From Methanobacterium sp. ERen5 (GTDB taxonomy: Archaea; Methanobacteriota; Methanobacteria; Methanobacteriales; Methanobacteriaceae), in assembly GCA_024167805.1 (NCBI GenBank), contig CP099988.1, positions 682,001 through 746,000 on the forward strand: DNA of 64,000 nucleotides, written 5' to 3'. Under the pieces are notes generated by a model, which did not search any database, had not been told where the DNA came from, and was given only the letters and a program-made list of their open reading frames with translations. Shown in pieces: positions 51,783 through 60,565 of this stretch (positions are counted from its first letter, which is position 1; every line of letters begins with the position of its first letter). A program made the position numbers and the translations under genes.

Positions 51783-52246
51783 TCTATTTACACATATCTA
51801 TTTTATAATCCAAGAGTTTCACTTAAGTTACACACCAACAAAATCCCAAGTAAAATTAAACATCTAACATACAGTTCCTTATATCAAGTACTCATATTTC
51901 ATACCTTATAAAATGTTAATTTTGTTTTTAATTAAACAGTTACAGTTTAACCATGAATCTATATAATGAGAGAAGATTTTGAGTTGGGAAACAAGATTCA
52001 AATCCATTTTCTCTTTATATTTTGGCAATAATTAATATGGTTTAATCCTTAATTACCATGAACATGATTTTTTCATGTTTCTAAAACCATTTAATTTTAA
52101 AATTGATACAAAATACCCACAAATACTCGTTTAAATGATAAATAATCAGCAAAATAGAGAATATTATTTAAAAAAATAAAGAATTCAGCTTATATTTTTC
52201 TATAAAGCTTAATTTTTTGTTTAAACACTATTTGAGGTAAAAATAT
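51783..52246. other. Spacer with a lone copy of the shared box
   Basis: Apart from the box at 51939-51963 the spacer is A/T-rich without a credible gene. A 21-codon frame (51966-52031) follows the box at once but looks random. Confidence 0.4.
51939..51963 (+). promoter_or_regulatory. Shared upstream box, copy 4
   Basis: GTTACAGTTTAACCATGAAT is followed by CTATA, the copy closest to the consensus. The next real gene begins 284 bases further on, so this copy either drives a long leader or an unseen RNA, or is a relic. Its core also resembles the integration site sequence TACAGTTTTACCCATG at 53810-53825. Confidence 0.55.
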
Positions 52247-52564
52247 ATGATTATAAATGTAGATAGAATGGAGAAGAAATTAATGAACCAAGACTTAGAT
52301 ATAATTGAAGATTATCTAAATAAACGATTTGAATTAGAAAGAAACGAGTTAGTAACAAATATGGATGCAATAGAAGGTAGATATAAATTTAATTACTCAA
52401 AGGGAATAGATGGATTAAATGAGTTTATGCTTTTCTATAACAAACTATTCAGTAAATTACATTTGATCAGTATTAAGAGCTTTATGAACACGTATAATAC
52501 CATATTAGTTGAGTTAGGTCGTAAACATGAAATATCTAACCAAATAAATCAATTACAACAATGA
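52247..52564 (+). CDS. Element orphan protein D, small helical protein
   Basis: This 105-residue protein is predicted to be mostly helical, with a charged first half (MEKKLMNQDLDIIEDYLNKRFELERNELV; read in parts) and a C-terminal helix (GRKHEISNQINQLQQ). GAGGT lies 9 bases before the ATG. It faces the integrase gene end to end with 56 bases between. It could be an excisionase-like or accessory DNA-binding protein by position, but no motif supports that. Confidence 0.5.
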   Translation: MIINVDRMEKKLMNQDLDIIEDYLNKRFELERNELVTNMDAIEGRYKFNYSKGIDGLNEFMLFYNKLFSKLHLISIKSFMNTYNTILVELGRKHEISNQINQLQQ

Positions 52565-52620
52565 ACTACATTAAATTTCTCATTACATTTTTTAGAAAGA
52601 ACTTTAGAGTTAAATTAATT

Positions 52621-53756
52621 TTAACTCTTATTTTTACTTAATGCTTTAATTTGTCTTTCATATAATACTTGTTTTAATTTTAAATCTTCAATTTCGTCTT
52701 TTACTTCATCATAACGATCCACAACTACTACTTTTACTGCTGATGTACTAATTTGACCTACAACATCAAGATATTTATCTCTAACACTTTCAGGATCTGC
52801 TTTAAAATATGCACCTGTGGTTTTATCGACACTATGCCCCAATATATGACGAGTAGCTATATATGGAAAGTCATTTTTTTCAAGTGTAGAAGCAAATAGC
52901 TTCCGTAAACTATGTGGACGAACTAACAATCGACCATTAACTTTTCTAAATCCTGCTTTTTTGTTGATTCTACGATAAACTTCCGTAATAGAATCTGGAC
53001 TAACTGGAATACCTGTAGTAATGTTACTAAATAGTTTATTTGAAGGTAATGGCACTACTCCATATTTTATATCTATATCTGACAAGTAACCAAAGATAGC
53101 AAGGGATGCTTCAGGAGAATTAAAGGTAAAATAATGCTTTCCAGTCTTAATACGTTTAATGTGCCAAATGGGAACAAGGTTATCTAGTTCATTTAACTTG
53201 TCAAGTAATTCTTTGATAGTTCTAGGATCATTATCCAAAGAAAAAGCTTTGAATAAGTCTTTGAATGTCAGGCTACTGATTTCAGCCCGACTCATTCCTG
53301 ATGATACCATTAATAGAGTTATAGCACGATATGTAACATTAGAATATTCCAAAGACCTTTTAACATCATCCATAGTGGGTAAGTCTTCGTATGTTTCCTC
53401 TTTTTTATCTCTTCTAGCTTTTTTTGATAGGTACGAGGTAATTCAATTTGATATTCGTTATAAAAGCTTCGTATTAACATGATAATGTGACCTTTATAAT
53501 TCTTTGATAGGTCAGTTGAATCTAAAAATGATCTAAAATCCATCAAATATTTCTTAACCTTTCGATTCCTTAAACGAACTCTATCCTCTTCTTCAGCTTC
53601 AGCTTCTTCTATTAATTCATTTAATGACATTTTAGTAAAATCAGAATATTTTTGAAGTGCTATTCTATACAATCTAATAGAAGATTTAACCAAACCACGA
53701 TTCTGACAAAAATCGATGAATAATGATTGTTCTTCAACAGGATTAGTCGGTTTCAT
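52621..53756 (-). CDS. Tyrosine recombinase / integrase (frameshifted)
   Basis: The N-terminal SAM-like core-binding domain occupies the first 130 residues (LFIDFCQNRGLVKSSIRLYRIALQKYSDF). The catalytic domain holds the conserved residues: Arg in SSGMSRAEISSL, H-x-x-R in RPHSLRKLFAST, the GHS box in RHILGHSVDKTT and the nucleophile Tyr in GAYFK. One more base in the T6 run 53401-53406 joins the two frames as KKEETYEDLPTMDDVKRSLEY. About 378 residues. It ends with a coiled coil (DEVKDEIEDLKLKQVLYERQI). It lies next to the right attachment core and is the enzyme expected to have inserted the element. Archaeal relatives occur on integrated plasmids and viruses. Confidence 0.88.
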
Positions 53757-53807
53757 AAATACTGTATAAGCAATATCCTTAATAAACCTTATGAAATTGT
53801 AGAATAT

Positions 53808-53819
53808 AGTACAGTTTTA
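53808..53819 (+). repeat. Right attachment site core (att)
   Basis: This is the second exact copy of AGTACAGTTTTA. Upstream is the element (integrase promoter side); downstream DUF763 coding sequence resumes in the correct frame with ACC CAT GGT GGA. Confidence 0.85.
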
Positions 53820-53980
53820 CCCATGGTGGAAAAGACGGTTTCCCCTATCCAGTTGACAGAGAAGTCTATGATCATTCAATAAAAACTATCAAAGAAGCTG
53901 TAGAGGATGCTAAAATAGAAAAAAAGGACAAATATTGTGCAATTAAACGTCTTGAACAGTTTGTTAGTCATGAAAATTGA
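53808..53980 (+). pseudogene. DUF763 protein, 3' part beyond the mobile element
   Basis: The frame reads YSFTHGGKDGFPYPVDR, then EVYDHSIKTIKEAVEDAKIE, then KLEQ-like AIKRLEQFVSHEN, and stops at 53978-53980. DUF763 proteins end with this 'HGGKDGxPYPVDRxxYDxxI' block, so this is the missing tail of the gene at 38248. It has no start codon of its own and is not expected to be translated while the element is in place. Confidence 0.85.
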
Positions 53981-54037
53981 ATAACAAAGAAAAATATTGG
54001 ATTCATGCAGTACTTTTGCTTAAAAAAATTTGGTGTT

Positions 54038-54433
54038 TTACCACCAATCCAACACACCACACCAGTTAAGAATTGCAATGGTAACAACAGCAACAACAAT
54101 CACCGTTACTACTACAACAACAACAATCGCTGCAGCTGCGACGGCCGTGGTTGCAGCTGCTGTAGCAGCTGCCGCTGTAGCAGCCGTTGTAGCCATTGCT
54201 GAAACACCTTCTGAAACTAAAACCGTTCCAGAAGCGCTAGCTATTGCTAATGCACTTGCAGTTGCATCAGCAGCAATGATTGATGAAGCTGTAATAGTAC
54301 CTGCAGTATATGCTACTGAAGCTGCTGCTGCAGCAGTTGCAGCGGTAGCAGCAGCAGTTGCAGTTACAGCCGCACTTGTGGCTACTACTGCTGTTGTAAC
54401 TACACCTGCCTCCATAACTACGCTTCCGGCCAC
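54038..54433 (-). CDS. Ala/Val-rich hydrophobic protein, perhaps C-terminal part of the secreted protein upstream
   Basis: This 131-residue frame has extreme Ala, Val and Thr content and a C-terminal membrane segment (AAIVVVVVVTVIVVAVV), ending NWCGVLDWW. As it stands it starts at a GTG (54433) 15 bases after the stop of the N/S/T-rich secreted protein gene. If the T7 run 54453-54459 is really T8, the two frames fuse through KKKNVINGVIVAGSVVMEAG into one protein of about 330 residues. The opposite strand is also open across the same interval, because of the repetitive Ala codons, and is less likely to be real. Confidence 0.5.
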   Translation of the reverse strand: MAGSVVMEAGVVTTAVVATSAAVTATAAATAATAAAAASVAYTAGTITASSIIAADATASALAIASASGTVLVSEGVSAMATTAATAAAATAAATTAVAAAAIVVVVVVTVIVVAVVTIAILNWCGVLDWW

Positions 54434-54447
54434 AATTACCCCATTAA

Positions 54448-55044
54448 TTACATTTTTTTCTTACTACTCGAATTGGTTTGATTATTTGTATCAGTAGTTG
54501 AGTTTCCAATGTCGGTGGAATTATCTGTTGAGTTGATTGTACCATTTGTAGTAACCACTAAATTTGAATAAGATGTAGAATTATTATTGGATGTTACGAT
54601 ACTTTGCTCGTTCTTCTCTTCAAGTTTGTTTTGGATGGTATTTTGATTACCTATTGACAATGGTTGAACTTTATTGGTTGAATTAGATGCAGAAACTGGT
54701 TTATTGGATTTTTCAGTGAAACTATTTCTGTTAGTAGTTTTTAGATAATTATTAGTTTCATATTTAATTTTGCTAGTACTGTGAGTTTTTAAAGTCTTCA
54801 AATTTACTGAATGAGTTTTGTATAATTTCTTAGTAGGTATCTTTTCATTTTCCCTATTTGAAACCTTGTCAAAACCACCACAAATTGTATGAAACGAATT
54901 AATATGTGATTTAGCCCCAATTCCCATATTAACATTAATTCCTGATTGATGTTGTAAGTTTTCACTAATCTCTATTGCAAAAATAGGATTAATACACACA
55001 ATCAACCAAACAATGAACAAAATAAAAAATTTTCTAAAAACCAT
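54448..55044 (-). CDS. Secreted N/S/T-rich protein
   Basis: The N-terminus MVFRKFFILFIVWLIVCINPIFA is a clear signal peptide, cleaved probably after IFA. The remaining 175 residues are low in complexity, with many Asn, Ser, Thr and Lys and many N-x-T/S sequons, ending TNNQTNSSSKKKM. AAGGTGA lies 8 bases before ATG 55044; upstream in-frame ATG 55050 is possible. It may continue into the Ala-rich frame downstream (54038-54433) if one base is missing. It is likely a cell-surface protein. No family is recognised. Confidence 0.55.
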   Translation of the reverse strand: MVFRKFFILFIVWLIVCINPIFAIEISENLQHQSGINVNMGIGAKSHINSFHTICGGFDKVSNRENEKIPTKKLYKTHSVNLKTLKTHSTSKIKYETNNYLKTTNRNSFTEKSNKPVSASNSTNKVQPLSIGNQNTIQNKLEEKNEQSIVTSNNNSTSYSNLVVTTNGTINSTDNSTDIGNSTTDTNNQTNSSSKKKM

Positions 55045-55056
55045 AATCATTTTCAC

Positions 55057-55491
55057 CTTTGAATATTATTCCTTCATAAATTATATAAATCAACACATAT
55101 TCCATTATAAATTAAAATGTTAAAATCCATATATATAAAGTTATTGTTTTATATGTAACTAGAATAGGTAGGGTTTAATATTATCAGCATAATGCGTAAT
55201 CATTACCCAACAACATGACTAGTAATAAAATTCTCAAAAACAAAAGATGTATATTTGAAATTTTGAAAAATATTTATTTTGACATTCTTCAGTTTGTATA
55301 TAACATTTCTTTTTTGGGGAGTTGTTGAATTGATGATTTTAGATATAATTTAAAATTTGATATTTAGGGAGTAGATTGATTTAAAAATTAAATAAAAATT
55401 AAAGTAAGCCCGATGAAGATGATCTAAATAAAATAAAATATGGATATTATTACTTAATCCATATTGAATGAATGTACGATATTATATCGTC
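55057..55491. other. Non-coding spacer
   Basis: This A/T-rich spacer lies between the secreted protein gene and dut. It holds the promoter of the former; no other gene, repeat or structured RNA was recognised. Confidence 0.4.
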
Positions 55492-55947
55492 TCATTCTGA
55501 TTCCTGATAACTCCCATTGTATTCTCCAGATCCACTGACATCAAACACAACTCCCTGGGCAATTCTTTCACCTTTTTTAACTGTGTAGTCATAATCTCCA
55601 TAGTTGTACACCATGAACTGAAGTGTTCCATAAAATCCAGGATCTCCAACAGCGGTGTGTACAGAAACAAATGAACGTAAAAGTGTAGATCTGGGCACGT
55701 AAAGCATGGAATAACCTTTAGGTATTTTTATTTTCCTATCCACAGTCACCAGATAGGATGTTTTAGGTTTCAACACATAAATAGGTGGTTCTAACTTTTC
55801 GAGTTCGGGTAATTCCTTTTCATTATCAATTAATGAACCTGGACCCCTCTGGATAAAAACTTCATCGATCCTTAGATCGATCCCTGAGGGTTGTACGAGT
55901 TCTTCAAAATCTGGAAACAATTTTTTCAGTTCATTTTCACCTATCAT
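55492..55947 (-). CDS. dut: dUTP diphosphatase / dCTP deaminase-family protein
   Basis: This 151-residue protein belongs to the trimeric dUTPase/Dcd fold. Motifs: QPSGIDLRIDEVF (Dcd/Dut-like N-terminal), MLYVPRSTLLRSFVSVHTAVGDPGFYGTLQF (PRSxLxR and the uracil-binding hairpin with AVGDPGFxG) and KGERIAQGVVFDVSGSGEYNG (C-terminal flap). The short length fits the monofunctional archaeal dUTPase (Methanocaldococcus MJ1102 type) rather than the larger bifunctional Dcd-Dut. AAGGAG lies upstream of the ATG. It removes dUTP to keep uracil out of DNA. Confidence 0.85.
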   Translation of the reverse strand: MIGENELKKLFPDFEELVQPSGIDLRIDEVFIQRGPGSLIDNEKELPELEKLEPPIYVLKPKTSYLVTVDRKIKIPKGYSMLYVPRSTLLRSFVSVHTAVGDPGFYGTLQFMVYNYGDYDYTVKKGERIAQGVVFDVSGSGEYNGSYQESE

Positions 55948-56246
55948 TAAACAAAACTCCTTGATATACTATTAATTAAATCCAATCCATCTTCTTCTTG
56001 TATATGGTTTAGCTGGGCTTAAATTTTATGATGCCCCTGTAATCTAACATACCCCCTCATGATTTAATATAGTGCAATTTTTAAATATTCCTCGATGAAA
56101 TTCCTGATTCTTTATCAAATTAGAAAATTCTTGGGAATAAAATGGAAAATTAAATGCGGCCCAACTGAAATAAATTGTACTGTCTATAGAAAAGATGAAG
56201 TCCAAGAATAATATTTTGAGTACAATCAATCAAAGGAGTAATCAAA

Positions 56247-56926
56247 TTGGAACATGTAAAAGAACATTTTGAAGAGGAAGCAAAGGAATTTGATGACACC
56301 ATAATCAAGTTGATTCCAATGTATTCCCAAATGATAGAATCGATGATCTTCACCATACCCCAAGATGTATCTGATGAATTTAAAGTTTTAGATCTTGGAA
56401 CAGGTACTGGAAATGTATCAAAAGCCATTAAAGAAAAATTTGAACACGCAAGTATTGATTGTATCGATATTGCTGAGAAAATGATAGAGATGGCGAAGAT
56501 CAAATTGGAAGGCTATACTGATATTCATTATTATACAGGAGACTTCTATGAGTTTGAATTTGAAGAGAAATATGATGTGGTTGTTTCATCACTGGCCCTG
56601 CACCATATAAAAACTGATGACGAAAAAAGAAATTCTACCACAAAATATACAACATACTCAAAGAAGGTGGAATTTTCATTAATTCAGACAGTGTTCTTGG
56701 TTCAAATGAGAGAATACAGAAACTTAACAAGGAAAAATGGAAAGAATTCATGTCAAACAATGTTTCTGAAGATGAAGTTGAAGATAAATGGGTTCCCCAA
56801 AGTAAAAAAGAGGATTATCCCGCCCCAATAACCAATCATCTTAAATGGATGGAAGAAGCCGGTTTTAAAGACATGGATATTGTTTGGAAATATTATGGTT
56901 GGGCTGTTTACTGCGGAACAAGATAA
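56247..56926 (+). CDS. Class I SAM-dependent methyltransferase (frameshifted)
   Basis: The protein begins at TTG 56247 with AGGAGT 7 bases before it (MEHVKEHFEEEAKEFD). Motif I is FKVLDLGTGTGNVSKAI, motif II CIDIAEKMIEMAK, and the post-I region VVVSSLALHHI. One more A in the A6 run 56623-56628 restores DDEKKKFYHKIYNILKEGGI, and the frame then ends WAVYCGTR at 56926, for about 227 residues. The LHH and 'LKEGGIFINSD' pattern is that of small-molecule methyltransferases (UbiE/Tam-like). The substrate is unknown. Confidence 0.8.
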
Positions 56927-57022
56927 TTGTCCAATTTTTAATAAAAAAAGTTTTTTATATTCTAAAAAACATAATTAGTAGGTATATTGCATAGAATAAC
57001 AATTTCAACTGGAGAAGGTGTT

Positions 57023-57529
57023 ATGAAAGCGAGTGAATTTATTGGAATGAAAGTAATAGATAAAGAAGCGAATGAAATCGGAAAAGTAGCTGAAATTGCA
57101 GTCTTATTTAAACAATGTCTATTAGATAAAGTCTTCATATCAGTTGGCTCTGCTTTAAATAAAAAATTCTTGGTTGTTGTTGATGATGATATTGCAGAAG
57201 TTGGAGATTACCTGCAGTTAAAACTTAACACACAAGAAATTGAAGAACAAGTTAAAGTAGATAAAATTGAAAAATTTCTAGGCAAAGGAACCCGGTACAA
57301 TGAATTCATCGGAAAAACTGTCCTTAACAAAACAGGCACGGATGTGGGTAAAATAACTGATCTCATGATCGATCCAAAGGGTTGTCTCATTCACAACATC
57401 GTGGTAACAACAGGTGGCACATTTAACAAGAAACACCTCATGATATCAGATGAAGATATTGAAGCCATGGGTGACTACCTGATAATCAAATTGGATCAGG
57501 ATCAAATAAACGACAGAATCGTGAACTAA
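57023..57529 (+). CDS. PRC-barrel protein with two repeats
   Basis: This protein of about 168 residues consists of two PRC-barrel domains in tandem: SEFIGMKVIDKEANEIGKVAE (residues 4-24) and NEFIGKTVLNKTGTDVGKITD (about 92-112), each followed by a small beta barrel ending in GDYLxxKL. Archaeal PRC-barrel proteins have been linked to RNA processing and cell division (CdpB) by others; which applies here is not visible. ATG 57023 has GGAGAAGGTG upstream; an ATA-adjacent start at 56987 is less likely. Confidence 0.8.
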   Translation: MKASEFIGMKVIDKEANEIGKVAEIAVLFKQCLLDKVFISVGSALNKKFLVVVDDDIAEVGDYLQLKLNTQEIEEQVKVDKIEKFLGKGTRYNEFIGKTVLNKTGTDVGKITDLMIDPKGCLIHNIVVTTGGTFNKKHLMISDEDIEAMGDYLIIKLDQDQINDRIVN

Positions 57530-57575
57530 GATTCTTTCATCTTTTTTTCATTAAACACTAAAAAAATAGAAAATT

Positions 57576-58909
57576 TCATTCCCCTAAAATTTGTTCAACC
57601 ATCCATTCTGGTTTAAATTCTATTATATCAGAATAGGATTGACCAACTCCAAGGAACAATATTGGTTTCTGAATAACATATCCAATGGATAGTGCTGCTC
57701 CACCTTTTGCATCTGCATCAGCCTTAGTAAGTATGATACCATCCACTGTTACTGCTTCATTGAACTTTTTGGCTTGTTCTACAGAATCATTGCCTGTTAA
57801 AGCATCACCAACGTATATGATAACATCAGGTTTTATCACACGTTTGATCTTCTTCATCTCATCCATTAAATTAATGTTGGTCTGCATTCTTCCAGCAGTA
57901 TCCACAAGAACCAGTTCTTTACCCTTGGCCCTTGCATGGGCAACAGCATCAAATGCAACTGCAGCCGGGTCTGCACCCTTTTTGTGTTTGATTATTTTAA
58001 CATCAAGATTATCTGCATGATGAGTCAATTGTTCTATAGCACCTGCTCTGAAGGTATCTGAAGCTGCAATTACTGGTGTGTAACCTTTGTTTATGAAATA
58101 GGTTGATATCTTAGCAATGGTAGTTGTTTTACCAGTACCATTTATACCTACGAACATGATCTTCAGGGGTTCTCCAGATTTTTTCGCTTCTTCCAATAGT
58201 GACGTCAAATCCTTCCCTTGGATATCAAGAATTTCAGATATGGCTTTTTTAAGAGCTTCCCTTGTAAACTCTGCAACATCACTCCTACGCCTGATCTTCT
58301 GCCCTACCAGATCAGTCTTGACAGAGGTGATTATTGTTTCTGCCACTTCCATTGCAACATCACCCTCTAAAAGTGACATTTCAAGTTCAAACAGAATATC
58401 ATCTATATCCTTTTCAGAAATGGTTTTATTGGTTACAAATGATAAAATTCCAGATTTATCTTCTTCTTCCTGTTTCTCTTCAGATTCCGTGGATGTTTCA
58501 TCGGATGAAATTTCTTCAGATTCCGTGGATGTTTCATCAGATGAAATTTCTTCAGTTTCTGTTTCAGATGTTTTTGAAGGTTTTGAATCTTCAGATTCTT
58601 CCTTTTCTGAGGATTTGTTACCACGTAAAAATCCCATAAAACCAGATTTTTTAGAATCAGATGAATCAGATTCTGCTTCATTTTCAGATGATTCTGTCCC
58701 AGAACCATCCTTTGAAGATTCAGTTAACTCATTCTTAGAAACAGCTTTGGAAGATTTATTTTCAGATGAGTCAGAATTAAGAACAGTCTCATCTTCAGAT
58801 TTAGTATCTACAGCTGGAGAGTTAGAATCATCTAATTCTTCTTCTGAAGCCACATTATCTGAAATCTTCCCTATAGTACCCTTGAACTTTTTTTCAGTGA
58901 TTCAAACAA
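57576..58909 (-). CDS. ftsY: Signal recognition particle receptor FtsY (frameshifted near the start)
   Basis: FtsY is the SRP receptor GTPase that brings ribosomes to the Sec translocon. The NG domain has [15 protein letters not shown] (G1), [28 protein letters not shown] (G3), [12 protein letters not shown] (G4) and LGVGQSYSD. The N-terminal acidic A-region contains a 12-residue tandem duplication ([12 protein letters not shown] twice). The frame as given starts at MASEEELDD. One more base in the T7 run 58888-58894 extends it to TTG 58909 as [20 protein letters not shown], the usual FtsY start, with GGAGAGTGA upstream. About 444 residues. It closes the ribosomal cluster. Confidence 0.93.
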
Positions 58910-58962
58910 AGAGATTTCACTCTCCTATTTGTTGATAAAAATTTAAAAATAAGGAATTAAAT

Positions 58963-59391
58963 TTAAACAGAACCTTCTCCTTCAACTTTCTGCATTAAAG
59001 CTTCTGCTTCAGGACTTCTCTGACGTATGTAATCCGAAATCTTTTGAAGATCAGATGTCATTTTGTTTCTTAATTCTTCAAGTTCGGACTTTTGTTCTCC
59101 TATAGTCTCTTTAGCATCGGCAATTTTCTTTTTTACTGCCACACCTGCTCCAAGACCAATGATGACCTCGTCAGTATTTTTAAGTTCTGTTATTAGGAAG
59201 GATCCTGCACCTATCGGTACCAGAGTTTCTTCCTTATCTTCATCCTTAACTACTTCAAGGGTGTCTAATGCAACTGTAAGTTCAGCTATGGATGCATTTA
59301 AATTTTCAACCTGTTGCTGAATTACTTCTGCTTGACCCTGATAGGTATTTAATTCATTCATCAAAGCTTCAAGTCTTTGTCTGTCTTCCAT
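58963..59391 (-). CDS. pfdA: Prefoldin subunit alpha
   Basis: Prefoldin is the hexameric chaperone that passes unfolded proteins to the thermosome. This 142-residue alpha subunit has two long coiled coils (EDRQRLEALMNELNTYQGQ and, near the end, EQKSELEELRNKMTSDLQ) around a central beta hairpin (TLVPIGAGSFLITELKN...VIIGLGAGVAVKK). ATG 59391 is preceded by AGGTGATCT. The gene almost touches rpl18a (4-base overlap of the longer form) and is part of the conserved L39e-L31e-eIF6-L18a-PfdA-FtsY operon. Confidence 0.92.
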   Translation of the reverse strand: MEDRQRLEALMNELNTYQGQAEVIQQQVENLNASIAELTVALDTLEVVKDEDKEETLVPIGAGSFLITELKNTDEVIIGLGAGVAVKKKIADAKETIGEQKSELEELRNKMTSDLQKISDYIRQRSPEAEALMQKVEGEGSV

Positions 59392-59396
59392 ACAGA

Positions 59397-59627
59397 TCAC
59401 CTGTTGGACAAAGCTTTGATCATTGGATCTTGAGCCTCTTCTTCAGAGATCTCCTTGATTTCGTCAATGAATATTTTATTTCTGCCTATCCTGTGTTTGC
59501 TTCCAAACTCAGAATATATTTTTTCTTTAATATCGTCTTCACTTGTGGCTTTTAATTCCTTTGTGAAGTGTTTAAGGCCTTGGCCCATCATAAATTTTCC
59601 CTGAATTTTAAATACTTTTGTCTTCAT
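59397..59627 (-). CDS. rpl18a: 50S ribosomal protein L18Ae (LX)
   Basis: This 76-residue archaeal LX protein begins MKTKVFKIQGKFMMGQ; KELKATSEDDIKEKIYSEFGSKHRIGRNKIFIDEI is the typical single-domain core. GAGGGAT precedes the ATG. It overlaps eif6 by 4 bases (ATGA type) and is translationally coupled to it. Confidence 0.93.
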   Translation of the reverse strand: MKTKVFKIQGKFMMGQGLKHFTKELKATSEDDIKEKIYSEFGSKHRIGRNKIFIDEIKEISEEEAQDPMIKALSNR

Positions 59628-60298
59628 AAATATCCCTCAAGAAAACCGAATGCTTCTTCTATTCTTGCAAGTTCTGGTCCTGTGGTACCCAAACCAACCA
59701 TAACTCCATTTGAATTGGCAATTGAACAGGAACCTACGAATTGTGTTCCGTTGTTAACTGTTCCAACATCAACAGGGACCTTGAAAAAGTCTTCAAGATC
59801 TTTCAGTTCATCTTCTTGTGTTGCTGGATGTACCAAAACTCCCTTGTTTGTTGCGTTTGCCACGGATCCTGTAATTTTATAATTTGCTATGCTTCCACGT
59901 TTGACTTCTACATCCAATACATCTGATATTAGTTCAATGGCCTTATCAGATATTAAAGGATGTACAAGGGCTCCTGAATCATTTGCTAAAACAATGTTAC
60001 CCACTGCAGTTAGTTTATCAGGAATTCTAGCAACTTCAACGCCTTTTTCTTTGAACACTTCTAATTCTTTGTCAAAGGCATACTTAGAAACAATGAACCC
60101 TTTGGAATTTCCACAGGCCAATGCTCCTGTAAGGTTACTACCACAAATTGGGGTTCTAATAACTTCAACACCTAAAGCTTCGTTTATCAGATCCTCCATA
60201 CTGTCCAACATATTGGGTGGAGCAATTGCAATTTTATCTGAAACGGATATTGAAACACCCAAATTTGGGCTTCCATCCATATTGATCCTTCTAATCAT
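59624..60298 (-). CDS. eif6: Translation initiation factor 6 (aIF6)
   Basis: This 224-residue ribosome anti-association factor binds the large subunit. It has the five-fold pentein repeat: NMDGSPNLGVSISVSDKIAI, RTPICGSNLTGALACGNSKG, NIVLANDSGALVHPLISDKA, KITGSVANATNKGVLVHPAT, FVGSCSIANSNGVMVGLGTT. AGGTGAGT lies upstream of the ATG. Neighbours on both sides are ribosomal protein genes. Confidence 0.95.
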   Translation of the reverse strand: MIRRINMDGSPNLGVSISVSDKIAIAPPNMLDSMEDLINEALGVEVIRTPICGSNLTGALACGNSKGFIVSKYAFDKELEVFKEKGVEVARIPDKLTAVGNIVLANDSGALVHPLISDKAIELISDVLDVEVKRGSIANYKITGSVANATNKGVLVHPATQEDELKDLEDFFKVPVDVGTVNNGTQFVGSCSIANSNGVMVGLGTTGPELARIEEAFGFLEGYL

Positions 60299-60310
60299 TT
60301 ACTCACTCAC

Positions 60311-60556
60311 CTATTCAACTAAGGTGACTAAGACAGAACCATCCTCTTCCTTTGTTGCCTTTACCTTAATTTTTGGTGGTACCTTCTGAATTCCCCTCTC
60401 CCAAATTTTCTCGTTAACTGCAGAGTCAATTACAATATCCTCAGATTTCATGTGTCTTTGCATGAACTCCCTTACTATTCTAATTGCTTTTGGAGACCGG
60501 ATGGTCCTTGGCACCCTTTTAACATCCCTTAATGGGATAACGTAAACTCTTTCCAT
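60311..60556 (-). CDS. rpl31e: 50S ribosomal protein L31e
   Basis: This 81-residue protein starts [20 protein letters not shown] and continues [25 protein letters not shown] in the L31e fold. AGGTGAT precedes the ATG. It lies 9 bases after L39e and 12 before eif6, in one operon. Confidence 0.95.
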   Translation of the reverse strand: MERVYVIPLRDVKRVPRTIRSPKAIRIVREFMQRHMKSEDIVIDSAVNEKIWERGIQKVPPKIKVKATKEEDGSVLVTLVE

Positions 60557-60565
60557 TTAAATCAC

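Larger units (their letters stand above)
39202..53807. mobile_element. Integrative element of about 14.6 kb inserted in the DUF763 gene, with defence cargo
   Basis: Boundaries are set by the 12-bp direct repeat and by the split DUF763 gene. The tyrosine recombinase gene starts 51 bases from the right core. The contents in order are: lipoprotein, Apea-like HEPN protein, MITE, OLD nuclease, type IIG restriction-modification enzyme, three orphan genes sharing an upstream box, two 11-bp iteron arrays, a 105-residue protein and the integrase. The DNA looks more A/T-rich than the flanks and has long gene-free gaps. No capsid, conjugation or transposase gene is seen, so it resembles an integrated plasmid. 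Target choice inside a protein gene rather than a tRNA gene is notable. Confidence 0.85.

Noticed and set aside
48931..52246. CRISPR array
   Set aside because: The repeats in this region are 11 bp with no unique spacers between units, or single dispersed boxes, and no cas gene is present.
54030..54497. Plus-strand Ala/Thr-rich open frame
   Set aside because: It is the mirror of the minus-strand Ala-rich frame (Ala/Val/Thr codons leave several frames open), has no ribosome site and no signal peptide; the minus-strand frame follows a secreted protein gene on the same strand.
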